This document shows, in pieces, positions 17,464-25,948 of a DNA stretch of 64,000 bases. Position 1 is the first letter of the stretch. Each line of letters begins with the position of its first letter. The stretch is from Alphaproteobacteria bacterium Ga0077535 (GTDB taxonomy: Bacteria > Pseudomonadota > Alphaproteobacteria > Caulobacterales > Aquidulcibacteraceae), in contig LNEK01000040.1 in the NCBI GenBank assembly GCA_001464425.1, forward strand, positions 62,001 through 126,000, given 5' to 3'. A program made the translations under genes and the position numbers. The notes below the pieces were generated by a model. It had not been told where the DNA came from. It saw nothing but the letters and a program-made list of their open reading frames with translations, and searched no databases.

Positions 17464-19037
17464 GTGCTCTCGCGGAGTTTAAAGCGCTGCAGTTTTCCCG
17501 TGTGGGTCTTTGGCAGTTCGCTCACGAATGCAACCGCGCGTGGGTATTTGTACGGCGCAATCGTCTGCTTCACGTGATCCTGTAAGTCGCGCTCGCTCAC
17601 GTTTGCGCCCGGTTTCAGCACCACGTACGCCTTAACGATCTGCCCACGCTCTTGATCCGGCGCACCAATCACTGCGCACTCCGCCACAGCATCGTGTGTG
17701 AGCAGCGCGTTCTCCACCTCCGGCGCGCCGATATTGTAACCCGCAGAAATGATCATATCGTCTGCGCGCGCCACGTACCAAAAATAGCCGTCGGCATCGC
17801 GCCGATAAAGATCGCCGGTGACATTCCAGCCGTTGATCACATAATTGCGCTGCCGTTCGTCGGCCAAATAGCGGCAGCCGGTCGGGCCCTTGATTGCGAG
17901 CCGCCCTTCGCCTTCGCCTTCGAACGGCTGATCGTTTTCATCGAACAGTGTCGCCTCATAACCGGGCACGGCTTTACCCGTCGCGCCGGGCCGAATGTCG
18001 TCGCCGCTGGCGGAGATGAAAATGTGGATCATCTCGGTTGCGCCGATGCCGTCGAGGATGCGGATGCCGGTGCGTTCAAACCACTGATCCGACGTCGCCT
18101 TGGGCAAATGCTCGCCGGCCGACACGCAGGTATGCAGCGACGTGAGCTTGCTCAAATCCTGCTTCATCAGGGCGCGATAGCCGGTGGGGGAGGTGAAGAG
18201 CGTTGTGGCTTTGTGTTGTGCGATCGTGTCCGCGAGCACATCGAAGCCGGGCTTCGGGCAAACCACAGTTGCCGCGCCGACACTCGCCGGGAACACGACG
18301 CCGGCGCCAAGGCCGAACGTGAAGGCCAAAGGCGGCGTGCCGATGAAGACGTCCGTCACTTTCGGCTTCAGCACATGGCGCGAAAACGTTTCGGCCATGG
18401 CGGCAATGTCGCGATGAAAATGTACGCAACCCTTGGGGTTGCCCGTGGTGCCTGAGGTGAACGCGATCAAAGCTGGGTCGTCGGCGAAAGTGGAGGTCGC
18501 GGCGAAGTTGTCCGGCGCATTGGCCATGCGCCGCTCCAAATCGTCGGCGTAGATGATGTGTTGCAGCGACGGCGCGTCCTGCCGTGCCTGCTCCAATTCC
18601 GCGGCAAGGTGCGCATCGACAATGGCGTGAGAAATCTTTGCCTTCTCTAAAATCACGGCGAGCTCATGCGCGCGCAGCATTGGCATCGTGCCAACAGCGA
18701 CACCGCCAGCGCGCAATATTCCCCACCAGACAGGAATGGAGAGCGGTGTGTTCGATGCGTGAACAAGGACGCGATTGCCCGGTTCAAGGCCGAAATCGTG
18801 CGTCAGCACATGCGCTATGCGGCAAGCGGTACGAAGCAGCTCGTCGAAGTTGAGTGCACCCGATGAAAGCAGAACTGCCTCTCGGTCGCCGTACCCGTTT
18901 GCAATCGCTGCGTCCAGAATGCTGCTCACATTATAGCGCGCCGGAAACTGCAATTCCGGCAGCGTAAAGCGTAGCTCTGGCCATTGATCGCGCGGCGGGA
19001 GATGGTCGCGCACGAAGGTGTCGACGTGTCCCGTCAT
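17460..19037 (-). CDS. Aryl-CoA ligase (2-aminobenzoate/benzoate-CoA ligase type)
   Basis: 525-aa ANL-superfamily adenylating enzyme. The P-loop is FTSGTTGNPKGCVHFH near residue 190, DGIGATEMIH near 315 is motif A5, TGDLYRRDADGYFWYVARADD near 400 is the hinge region, and the C-terminal catalytic Lys lies in PKTHTGKLQRFKL. The sequence style and neighbours point to activation of 2-aminobenzoate to its CoA thioester, the first step of the aerobic CoA-dependent anthranilate route. The internal ATG at 19037 is used, one base after the upstream stop. Benzoate or salicylate as substrate is the main alternative. Confidence 0.85.
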   Translation of the reverse strand: MTGHVDTFVRDHLPPRDQWPELRFTLPELQFPARYNVSSILDAAIANGYGDREAVLLSSGALNFDELLRTACRIAHVLTHDFGLEPGNRVLVHASNTPLSIPVWWGILRAGGVAVGTMPMLRAHELAVILEKAKISHAIVDAHLAAELEQARQDAPSLQHIIYADDLERRMANAPDNFAATSTFADDPALIAFTSGTTGNPKGCVHFHRDIAAMAETFSRHVLKPKVTDVFIGTPPLAFTFGLGAGVVFPASVGAATVVCPKPGFDVLADTIAQHKATTLFTSPTGYRALMKQDLSKLTSLHTCVSAGEHLPKATSDQWFERTGIRILDGIGATEMIHIFISASGDDIRPGATGKAVPGYEATLFDENDQPFEGEGEGRLAIKGPTGCRYLADERQRNYVINGWNVTGDLYRRDADGYFWYVARADDMIISAGYNIGAPEVENALLTHDAVAECAVIGAPDQERGQIVKAYVVLKPGANVSERDLQDHVKQTIAPYKYPRAVAFVSELPKTHTGKLQRFKLREST

Positions 19038-19038
19038 C

Positions 19039-19857
19039 TCAATCGCCCTCGAACACCGGCTTTTGCTTCGCGGCGAACGCCACATAAGCGCGCTCGAAAT
19101 CCTTAGTCTTCATGCAGATCGCTTGCGCTTGCGCTTCTGCTTCCAGAGCCTGTTCCAAGCTCATGTTCCATTCCATGTTGAGCTGGTTCTTGGTCATGGA
19201 ATGCGCGAACGCCGGCCCGTCCGCCAGATCGCGGGCGAACTTGAGGGCTTCCGGCAACGGCGCTTCGACAACGCGATTAAAGAAGCCCCAGGTTGCGCCT
19301 TCTTCGGCGCTCATGCTGCGACCGGTGTAAAGCAACTCGCTCGCGCGCCCGTGGCCGATGATGCGCGGCAGGATCGCGCAGGCGCCCATGTCACAGCCGG
19401 CAAGGCCGACGCGCGTAAACAGAAAGGCCGTCTTCGTATTGGCGGAGGCAAAGCGAATGTCGCTGGCCATCGCCATGATCGCGCCGGCCCCAGCGCACAC
19501 GCCTTCAACCGAAGCCACGATCGGCTGCGGGCAGGCGCGCATGGCTTTGACCAGATCGCCGGTCATCCGGGTAAACCGCATCAGCTCAGGCATCGTCATT
19601 TTGGTCAGCGGCGCGATGATGTCGTGCACGTCGCCGCCGGAGCAAAAATTGCCGCCGGCGCCTGTAACGACGATAGCGCGGCAATCGTCGGCATAACTCA
19701 AGCGACGAAAGAGATCGCGCAGCTCAGCGTAGCTCTCGAACGTCAGCGGATTTTTCCGCTCTGGCCGGTTCAAAGTCAGCGTCGCGACGCGGTCGGCGAC
19801 GCTCCACAGGAAGTGCTCGGCGCGGTATTCAGCGCTCTTCCATGCATCGTCCATCAT
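19039..19857 (-). CDS. Enoyl-CoA hydratase/isomerase family protein
   Basis: 272-aa crotonase-fold protein. Oxyanion-hole motifs are [11 protein letters not shown] near residue 70 and [15 protein letters not shown] near 120; the usual acidic catalytic positions in the helix after [14 protein letters not shown] are partly replaced. Likely role: hydration or ring-opening hydrolysis in the beta-oxidation-like part of anthraniloyl-CoA degradation. The start codon pair ATGATG overlaps the stop of the marR-type gene. Confidence 0.87.
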   Translation of the reverse strand: MMDDAWKSAEYRAEHFLWSVADRVATLTLNRPERKNPLTFESYAELRDLFRRLSYADDCRAIVVTGAGGNFCSGGDVHDIIAPLTKMTMPELMRFTRMTGDLVKAMRACPQPIVASVEGVCAGAGAIMAMASDIRFASANTKTAFLFTRVGLAGCDMGACAILPRIIGHGRASELLYTGRSMSAEEGATWGFFNRVVEAPLPEALKFARDLADGPAFAHSMTKNQLNMEWNMSLEQALEAEAQAQAICMKTKDFERAYVAFAAKQKPVFEGD

Positions 19858-20315
19858 GGCGCGGCTCCTCCCTTGGTCAGCTTGCGGCGGATCGACGATT
19901 TCGCGCCATCGAGCAGCTGCGTTAGCCTTTGTTTGTCGGCTTGCGTCAGCTCGCGCAGCAGCGCGTCAACGCATGCCGCGTGCGCCTTTGCCATCTGTTT
20001 GAATACGCTTTCGCCTTGCCGCGTCAACCGCACCCGTTGCACGCGGCGATCGGTGGCGTCCGCTTCGGTTTCGATCAGGCCGTCAGCGGACAGCCGTGTT
20101 CGCAACTGCGTAACGTTGCCGTTCGACACCAGCAGAAATTGCGACACCTCGCCAAGCGTGAGCGCGCCATGTCGATCCAACGCCGAAAGGAAATCAAACC
20201 GTGCAATCGTGGAACCAAATTTCGCACGCATGAGCGCGTCGACCTCACGCTCGATCAAGCGGCCCGTCGTGAGCAAGCGTAGCGATAGCCGCACGGAATC
20301 TTGCGTGGCGCTCAA
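19854..20315 (-). CDS. MarR-family transcriptional regulator, likely operon repressor
   Basis: About 153 aa winged-helix regulator. The recognition region is [20 protein letters not shown], and the wing contains [18 protein letters not shown]. The TTG at 20315 overlaps the SDR stop (TTGA) and is preceded by GGGGAG, so it is the likely start; an upstream ATG lies deep inside the SDR gene. MarR proteins of aromatic-CoA clusters often release DNA on binding the aryl-CoA thioester. The gene is embedded in the operon it probably controls, and a candidate operator overlaps the first gene's start codon. Confidence 0.83.
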   Translation of the reverse strand: MSATQDSVRLSLRLLTTGRLIEREVDALMRAKFGSTIARFDFLSALDRHGALTLGEVSQFLLVSNGNVTQLRTRLSADGLIETEADATDRRVQRVRLTRQGESVFKQMAKAHAACVDALLRELTQADKQRLTQLLDGAKSSIRRKLTKGGAAP

Positions 20316-21061
20316 ATCTCCCCGCCGCTCATCGGGATCGCCGCACCATTGGTCGCCGCCGCGCCGTCGCTGCACAGCCACGCAACCGCGCTGGCCACCT
20401 CATCGGCTGTGATGAACCGCCCTTGCGGATTGCCCGCGTAGAGCATCGCCCGCGCTTCATCTTCGCTGAGCTTGGTCTTGCTCGAAATCGTTTCCGCAGC
20501 GCGTGTGATGATCTCTGTCTCGACATAGCCGGGGCAGATCGCGTTCACGGTAACGCCGCGCTTGGCCGCTTCGTGCGCCAGCGCCCGCGTCATGCCGATC
20601 ATGCCGTGCTTGGACGCGCAGTATGCGCTGATGTACGGCCCACCCTTCAGCCCCGCGATCGACGCGACGTTGATGATGCGCCCCCACTTCGCGGCGTACA
20701 TGTCCGCCAGCGCCGCGCGCGAACACAAGAACGCGCCGGTGAGGTTGATCGCCAGCACTTCGTTCCAGAGCGAGAGCTCCATGGCGTGGAGCGGCGCCGA
20801 AGGCGTGATGCCGGCATTGTTGATCAGAATGTCGATCGGCCCGAAACGCTCGCGCGCCGCGGTGAATGCGGCGTGCACCGATGCTTCGTCCGCGACATTG
20901 CAGCTTACGCCATGCGCCGTCTCAAATTCCCGCGCCGCATCAGCCACCCGTCCGCCATCGCGGCCTACGAGCGTGAACTTCGCGCCTGTCGGCGCTAGCG
21001 CCCGCGCGGTCGCCAATCCAATGCCCGTACCGCCGCCCGTGATGAAAACATGCCGGCTCAT
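20312..21061 (-). CDS. Short-chain dehydrogenase/reductase (3-hydroxyacyl-CoA dehydrogenase-like)
   Basis: 249-aa classical SDR. The N-terminal nucleotide site is TGGGTGIG (residues 8-15), NNAGIT follows near 85, and the catalytic Tyr-Lys is in YISAYCASKHG near 150. NAD(H) or NADP(H)-dependent oxidation of a hydroxyacyl-CoA ring intermediate is likely from context. The start at 21061 overlaps the stop of the monooxygenase gene by 4 bases, whereas a longer upstream ORF start would lie inside that gene. Confidence 0.88.
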   Translation of the reverse strand: MSRHVFITGGGTGIGLATARALAPTGAKFTLVGRDGGRVADAAREFETAHGVSCNVADEASVHAAFTAARERFGPIDILINNAGITPSAPLHAMELSLWNEVLAINLTGAFLCSRAALADMYAAKWGRIINVASIAGLKGGPYISAYCASKHGMIGMTRALAHEAAKRGVTVNAICPGYVETEIITRAAETISSKTKLSEDEARAMLYAGNPQGRFITADEVASAVAWLCSDGAAATNGAAIPMSGGEI

Positions 21062-23319
21062 GCTTGCTCCTTGCGCGCCAGATTGCGCTGCATTTGCGCG
21101 AAGCCCGCGCGATACTGCTTTGGCGGCGTGACACCGCCGTAGCCAAGCTCCGCTGCCGCGCGAAGGGACCAATGCGGATCCATCAGGTGCGGCCGCGCCA
21201 GCGCCACCAAATCCGCGCGCCCCGCCGCCAGGATAGAGTTGACGTGGTCCGGCTCGAAAATGTTACCGACCGCCATTGTCTTAACCCGCGCCTCGTTGCG
21301 GATCATGTCGCAGAACGGCGTTTGAAACATGCGCCCGTAGACCGGTCGCGCGAGCGGCGTCGTTTGGCCGGCCGATACGTCGATCAGGTCGGCGCCTGCT
21401 TCGGCGAACGCTTGCGCGATCGCGATGGAGTCTTCTGCGCTCAGACCGTCATCGCACCAATCCGTAGCCGAGATGCGCACGCTCATAGGTTTGTGCTTCG
21501 GCCACACCCCTCGCATCGACTCGAACACTTGTAGCGGAAAGCGGAGTCGGTTCTCGACAGTGCCGCCATATTCATCGGTGCGTTGATTGCTCACCGGTGT
21601 CAGAAATGAGGAGAGCAGATAGCCGTGCCCGCAGTGCAACTCGACCATGTCGAAGCCGGCCTCTTCAGCCATCAACGTCGCGCGCAGGAAGTCGGCTTTG
21701 ACGCGATCCATGTCCGCCCGATTCATTTCGCGCGGAACGGCGTTGCGGCCCGACCAGGCGATAGGCGAGGGGCCGATGATATCCCAGTTGCCGCTCGGAA
21801 GCGGCTGATCGGGATGTTCTTCCTCCCATGGCACGCGCGTTGAACCCTTGCGCCCCGCATGCGCCAGCTGCAGCGCAAATTGTGCGTCGGTGTGCGCGTG
21901 CATATAATCGACGACGCGCTTCCAAGCCGCGATGTGCTTCGGCTCGTACATCCCCGCGCAGCCCGGCGTGATCCGCGCATCGGCGCTGACGTCCGTCATT
22001 TCGCTAAAGATAAGCCCCGCGCCGCCCGCTGCGCGCGCACCGTAGTGCACCAAGTGAAAATCGTTCACCTCACCATCAACAGCCGAATACATACACATCG
22101 GTGAAACCACGACGCGATTGGCGATCTCCATGTCGCGTAGCTTGAGCGGCGCGAACATTGGTGGCTTGGCTTCACCGCCAGCGAACGTTGTTTCGATGAG
22201 GCGGACGAAGTCCGCATCCCTCACGCGCAGATTTTCATGGCTCACGCGCTGACTCCGCGTCAGCAGGGAGTACGTGAACTGCAATGGCTCCAGCGCCGCG
22301 TAGCGATCGATGTGCTCGAACCATTCCGTCGAGTTGCGCGCCGCGTTTTGCAGCTTGAGCACCTCGATTTGCCGCTCTGCGTGATACTCTTTCAGCGCTT
22401 CTGCGAGCGGTTTGCCGCCGTGCAGCACCGCCGCCAGCTTGATCGCATCTTCGATCGCGAGCTTGGTGCCCGAACCGATCGAGAAGTGCGCCGTATGCGC
22501 CGCGTCACCCATCAGGATCAGATTGCCGCGATGCCACGTGCTGCAGACGATGCGGGGAAAATTGAGCCAAGCCGAGCCGCGGAGATGCTTGGCGTTCGTG
22601 GAGAGCGTTGCCCCCTCGAGATACTTCGCGAACAGCTTTTCAGCCGCGCGACAGGTTTCGTCTTGGCCCATCGTGTCGAAGCCGAAGCTCCGCCACGTTG
22701 CTTCGCTGCACTCTACGATAAAGGTCGAAGCGCCCGGTTCAAACTTGTAGGCGTGCGCCCAGATCCAGCCGTGCTCGGTCTGTTCAAACGCAAATGTAAA
22801 CGCCTCGAACGCTTTGCTCGCGCCCAGCCAAATGTATTTGTTCGGCCGCACATCGATATCGACGCCGAACTCTGGTTCGAAGGCTTTGCGTAGCTTTGAA
22901 TTGGCGCCATCGCACGCCAGCACCAAATCGTACGCGTCAAACAAATCCGGCGTTGGCTCCATCTCCGTGCGGAAATCCAGCCGCACGCCTAAGTCGCGAG
23001 CGCGATCCTGCAAGATGTTGAGCAGGCGCTTGCGCCCGATGCCGACAAAGCCATGGCCGCTCGACGTGATCTTTTGGCCGTGGATATGAACTTCGATATC
23101 GTCCCAGTGCGCGAAGCCCGCCTCGATCTGATCGGCGCTGACCGGATCGTTAGCGCGCAGATTCTCCATAGTCTGGTCGGAGAACACGACGCCCCAGCCG
23201 AACGTGTCGCCCGGATCGTTGCGCTCGAACACGACGATGTCGTGCCGCGGATCGCGCAGCTTCATCGAGATCGCGAACACCAAGCCGGCGGGTCCGCCGC
23301 CCACACAAGCAATGCGCAT
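21058..23319 (-). CDS. Anthraniloyl-CoA monooxygenase/reductase (fused FAD hydroxylase and OYE)
   Basis: 753-aa two-domain flavoprotein. Residues 1-375 are an FAD aromatic hydroxylase: VGGGPAG at 7-12, GWGVVFSD near 48 and GDAAHTAHFSIGSG near 280. Residues from about 385 are an Old Yellow Enzyme-like FMN reductase: NRVVVSPMCMYSA, FALQLAHAGRKGS, ELHCGHGYLLSSFL, VRISATDW. This fusion is known as 2-aminobenzoyl-CoA monooxygenase/reductase and is often annotated as salicylyl-CoA 5-hydroxylase/oxidoreductase. It hydroxylates and partly reduces the ring of anthraniloyl-CoA. The ATG at 23319 is chosen; no Shine-Dalgarno is visible before it. Confidence 0.92.
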   Translation of the reverse strand: MRIACVGGGPAGLVFAISMKLRDPRHDIVVFERNDPGDTFGWGVVFSDQTMENLRANDPVSADQIEAGFAHWDDIEVHIHGQKITSSGHGFVGIGRKRLLNILQDRARDLGVRLDFRTEMEPTPDLFDAYDLVLACDGANSKLRKAFEPEFGVDIDVRPNKYIWLGASKAFEAFTFAFEQTEHGWIWAHAYKFEPGASTFIVECSEATWRSFGFDTMGQDETCRAAEKLFAKYLEGATLSTNAKHLRGSAWLNFPRIVCSTWHRGNLILMGDAAHTAHFSIGSGTKLAIEDAIKLAAVLHGGKPLAEALKEYHAERQIEVLKLQNAARNSTEWFEHIDRYAALEPLQFTYSLLTRSQRVSHENLRVRDADFVRLIETTFAGGEAKPPMFAPLKLRDMEIANRVVVSPMCMYSAVDGEVNDFHLVHYGARAAGGAGLIFSEMTDVSADARITPGCAGMYEPKHIAAWKRVVDYMHAHTDAQFALQLAHAGRKGSTRVPWEEEHPDQPLPSGNWDIIGPSPIAWSGRNAVPREMNRADMDRVKADFLRATLMAEEAGFDMVELHCGHGYLLSSFLTPVSNQRTDEYGGTVENRLRFPLQVFESMRGVWPKHKPMSVRISATDWCDDGLSAEDSIAIAQAFAEAGADLIDVSAGQTTPLARPVYGRMFQTPFCDMIRNEARVKTMAVGNIFEPDHVNSILAAGRADLVALARPHLMDPHWSLRAAAELGYGGVTPPKQYRAGFAQMQRNLARKEQA

Positions 23320-23337
23320 TGATAGTTTATATATCAA
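23319..23337. promoter_or_regulatory. Candidate MarR operator overlapping the monooxygenase start codon
   Basis: Inverted repeat TTGATA-N7-TATCAA. The left arm begins on the last base of the start codon (complement strand). It lies in the 113-base gap between the minus-strand operon and the divergent ALDH gene, and the MarR gene is inside the operon. Length and symmetry fit a MarR dimer site. Confidence 0.6.
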
Positions 23338-23432
23338 CTAACCTCGCACTACAAGCGGTTTGGCGCCTCGTCAGGGCTGGCGGGAGGACGGGTGCAAGCG
23401 TATCAACCGCGCGTCAAATTCGGGAGCAGGGC

Positions 23433-24962
23433 ATGAGCAACGCGAACCTGAGCGTTATCGAGGCGGCGAGCGCAACTCTTGCTGCCCTAGGGGTGGACGC
23501 ATCGCACGGCGCGCTCGGCTCGTTCTCTCCCATCAGCGGCGAACGCATTGGCGCCGTGGCCGAAGAAGATTCAGCCAGTGCCGCAGCAAAGATCGAAGGC
23601 GCACACGCCGCGTTCCTCCAATGGCGTAGTACGCCCGCGCCCCAGCGCGGTGAGTTGGTGCGGCTCTTCGGCGAAGAACTTCGCGCACACAAGGCAGATC
23701 TCGGCCGACTCGTTTCACTCGAAGCCGGGAAGGTGACGAGCGAAGGCCTGGGCGAAGTGCAAGAAATGATCGACATCTGCGATTTCGCGGTTGGACTGTC
23801 GCGCCAGCTTTACGGCCTCACCATTGCAACCGAGCGGCCCGAGCATCGGATGATGGAAACCTGGCATCCGCTCGGTGTTGTCGGCATCATCTCCGCGTTC
23901 AACTTTCCAGTCGCCGTTTGGGCCTGGAACGCCGCGCTCGCGCTCGTCTGTGGCAATGCGATCGTCTGGAAGCCTTCGGAGAAAACGCCGCTCACTGCTG
24001 CGGCGACGCACGCTTTGTTTGACCGCGCACTCACGCGCTACCGCGCTGCGGGCGGCGTGGCGCCGGATGGATTGTCAGCGCTGCTGCAAGGCGCGCGAAC
24101 TATCGGCGAGGCGCTCGTCGATCATCCCCGCGTGGCGCTTGCCTCTGCGACCGGCTCCACTGCTATGGGCCGCGCGGTTGGTCCGCGCCTTGCGCAGCGG
24201 TTTGCGCGGGCGCTTCTTGAGCTTGGCGGCAACAACGCCTCAATCATATGCCCGAGCGCTGATCTCGATCTTTCGCTCCGCGCCGTGGCGTTCGCCGCGA
24301 TGGGCACAGCCGGTCAACGCTGCACGACGCTGCGCCGCCTGTTCGTACATGAATCGATCTACGACGCCTTCGTGCCGCGGCTGAGGCAGGCGTATGCTTC
24401 GGTGAAAGTCGGCAATCCTTTGGAAGAGGGCGTGCTTGTCGGCCCGTTGATTGACGCCGCAGCGTTCGAAGGCATGCAGCGTGCTTTAGGCGAAGCCACG
24501 GTTGCGGGTGGTTCAGTCAGCGGCGGCGAGCGCGTTAGCATCGGCGGCGACAACGCCTTTTACGCACGACCCGCCTTAGTTGAGATCGCCGCCCACGGCG
24601 GCCCTGTGCTGCGCGAAACATTCGCGCCCATCCTCTATGTGCTTAATTACAGAGACTTCGACAGCGCCATTGCTCTGCAGAATGCCGTGCCGCAGGGGCT
24701 CTCATCGTCGATCTTCACGAATGATCTGCGTGAGGCCGAGCTCTTCCTTTCAGCGCGAGGCTCAGATTGCGGCATCGCCAACGTCAATATCGGCCCATCC
24801 GGCGCCGAGATCGGCGGCGCGTTCGGTGGCGAAAAAGAAACTGGCGGCGGCCGCGAGAGCGGCTCCGATTCGTGGAAGGCTTACATGCGCCGCGCCACCA
24901 ATACGGTGAACTACGGCCGCACGCTCCCGCTCGCTCAAGGTGTGACGTTCGAGATCGGGTGA
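23433..24962 (+). CDS. ALDH7-family aldehyde dehydrogenase (aminoadipate-semialdehyde type)
   Basis: 509-aa NAD(P)+-dependent aldehyde dehydrogenase. The general base is E263 in LELGGNNAS and the nucleophile C297 in GQRCTTLRRLFVHESI, a sequence typical of ALDH7/antiquitin and bacterial piperideine-6-carboxylate dehydrogenases of lysine catabolism. FGGEKETGGGRESGSDSWK near the C-terminus supports the same group. The ATG at 23433 follows GGGAG; an upstream in-frame start would run through the operator. It is divergent from the anthraniloyl-CoA operon and may share its control, although its substrate (aminoadipate semialdehyde or a ring-cleavage semialdehyde) is not decided by sequence. Confidence 0.87.
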   Translation: MSNANLSVIEAASATLAALGVDASHGALGSFSPISGERIGAVAEEDSASAAAKIEGAHAAFLQWRSTPAPQRGELVRLFGEELRAHKADLGRLVSLEAGKVTSEGLGEVQEMIDICDFAVGLSRQLYGLTIATERPEHRMMETWHPLGVVGIISAFNFPVAVWAWNAALALVCGNAIVWKPSEKTPLTAAATHALFDRALTRYRAAGGVAPDGLSALLQGARTIGEALVDHPRVALASATGSTAMGRAVGPRLAQRFARALLELGGNNASIICPSADLDLSLRAVAFAAMGTAGQRCTTLRRLFVHESIYDAFVPRLRQAYASVKVGNPLEEGVLVGPLIDAAAFEGMQRALGEATVAGGSVSGGERVSIGGDNAFYARPALVEIAAHGGPVLRETFAPILYVLNYRDFDSAIALQNAVPQGLSSSIFTNDLREAELFLSARGSDCGIANVNIGPSGAEIGGAFGGEKETGGGRESGSDSWKAYMRRATNTVNYGRTLPLAQGVTFEIG

Positions 24963-24963
24963 C

Positions 24964-25882
24964 TTACGGTCGAAGGCCGGCGTTGGCGTAAAAGTCCACT
25001 TCGAACTGATCTATGGAGGCGCCGCGCGCCATGCCGGCCTCTCCCTCCGCTGTGCGCCCCTGCCGAACCGCTACCACGCCGCGCCCACAGATCGCGCTCG
25101 CACTATAGGGATCGGTCTCGGCGGCCCGGCTAAAGTCAGCAGCCGCTGCTTCCATATCGCCGCGTACAAAATGCAGATAGCCGCGCGCTGTTAGCGCTCC
25201 ACTCGGGTTGTCGGAATTTCGAACCGCGCGATTGCAAAGCGTTTCCGCCTCATCGAGGTCTTCGCGCAGGGCCGCACGCGCGACGCAGCGGGTACTATGA
25301 TGTCCGGAATCCGTCGTCGCCATGCGAGCGGCGATGCGCGCGGCCTGATTATATGCCGCGTTTGCGCCCGCATAATCCCCGCGTCGGAACAACACGCCGC
25401 CGCGCCCTTGCCATGGTTCGCTGGCGCGGCTTTCAAGTGCCGCGGCGCGACTCATAGTCGGCGAGCGCCAAATCGAGCTCGCCGAGGCGCACGAGCACTG
25501 CGGCGCGATTTACGTACCCATCGTACCGCCGCGGGTTGTCGGCGACATATGCGCTGAATACTTCGCCCGCGCGCTTGAGGTCATCTTCATAGAGCGGGCG
25601 CTGTCCTGCATCGAGATTGCGCATCGCGCGGTACCAATAGATCGCGCCTAGACTGCTCGGTGAGCTGTCGCTTTGCGCTAGCAGACGATCACAACTCTCA
25701 ATCGACACGGCAGGCTCGTAGGTGCGCTGCGCATTGGTGCAGCGATCCCAATGAGCGGAGATGCCCGATGTGCTGAAACTGCTGCGGTTAAGTGGCCCGT
25801 GGGAGGTGTTCATGCCCCAGCCTTGCGCCTGCACTAGCGAGGGGATGACCGCAAATGCCAGGGCGAGTAGATACGAACGCAT
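24964..25882 (-). pseudogene. Secreted TPR-repeat protein interrupted by an apparent frameshift
   Basis: Two adjacent minus-strand frames (25433-25882, with a signal peptide MRSYLLALAFAVIPSLVQAQ; and 24964-25455) together form one TPR protein of about 305 aa. The first frame breaks off in the middle of a TPR (GELDLALADYE) and the second resumes with RAAALESRASEPWQGRGGVLF. If the base at 25450 is skipped, the joined sequence keeps an exact 34-residue TPR spacing. The gene is thus a recent pseudogene, a sequencing or assembly error, or less likely a frameshifting or coupled gene pair. Function is unknown; periplasmic protein-protein contacts are likely. Confidence 0.7.
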
Positions 25883-25948
25883 CGAATTTGCTCCGCGGCG
25901 ACTGGCGCCGGGATAACATCTTTAGCGCGCGGGCGACAACCTCTGCGA

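Noticed and set aside
19018-20412. 464-aa plus-strand frame opposite the enoyl-CoA hydratase and MarR genes
   Set aside because: It spans two genuine genes on the other strand and has no recognisable domain.
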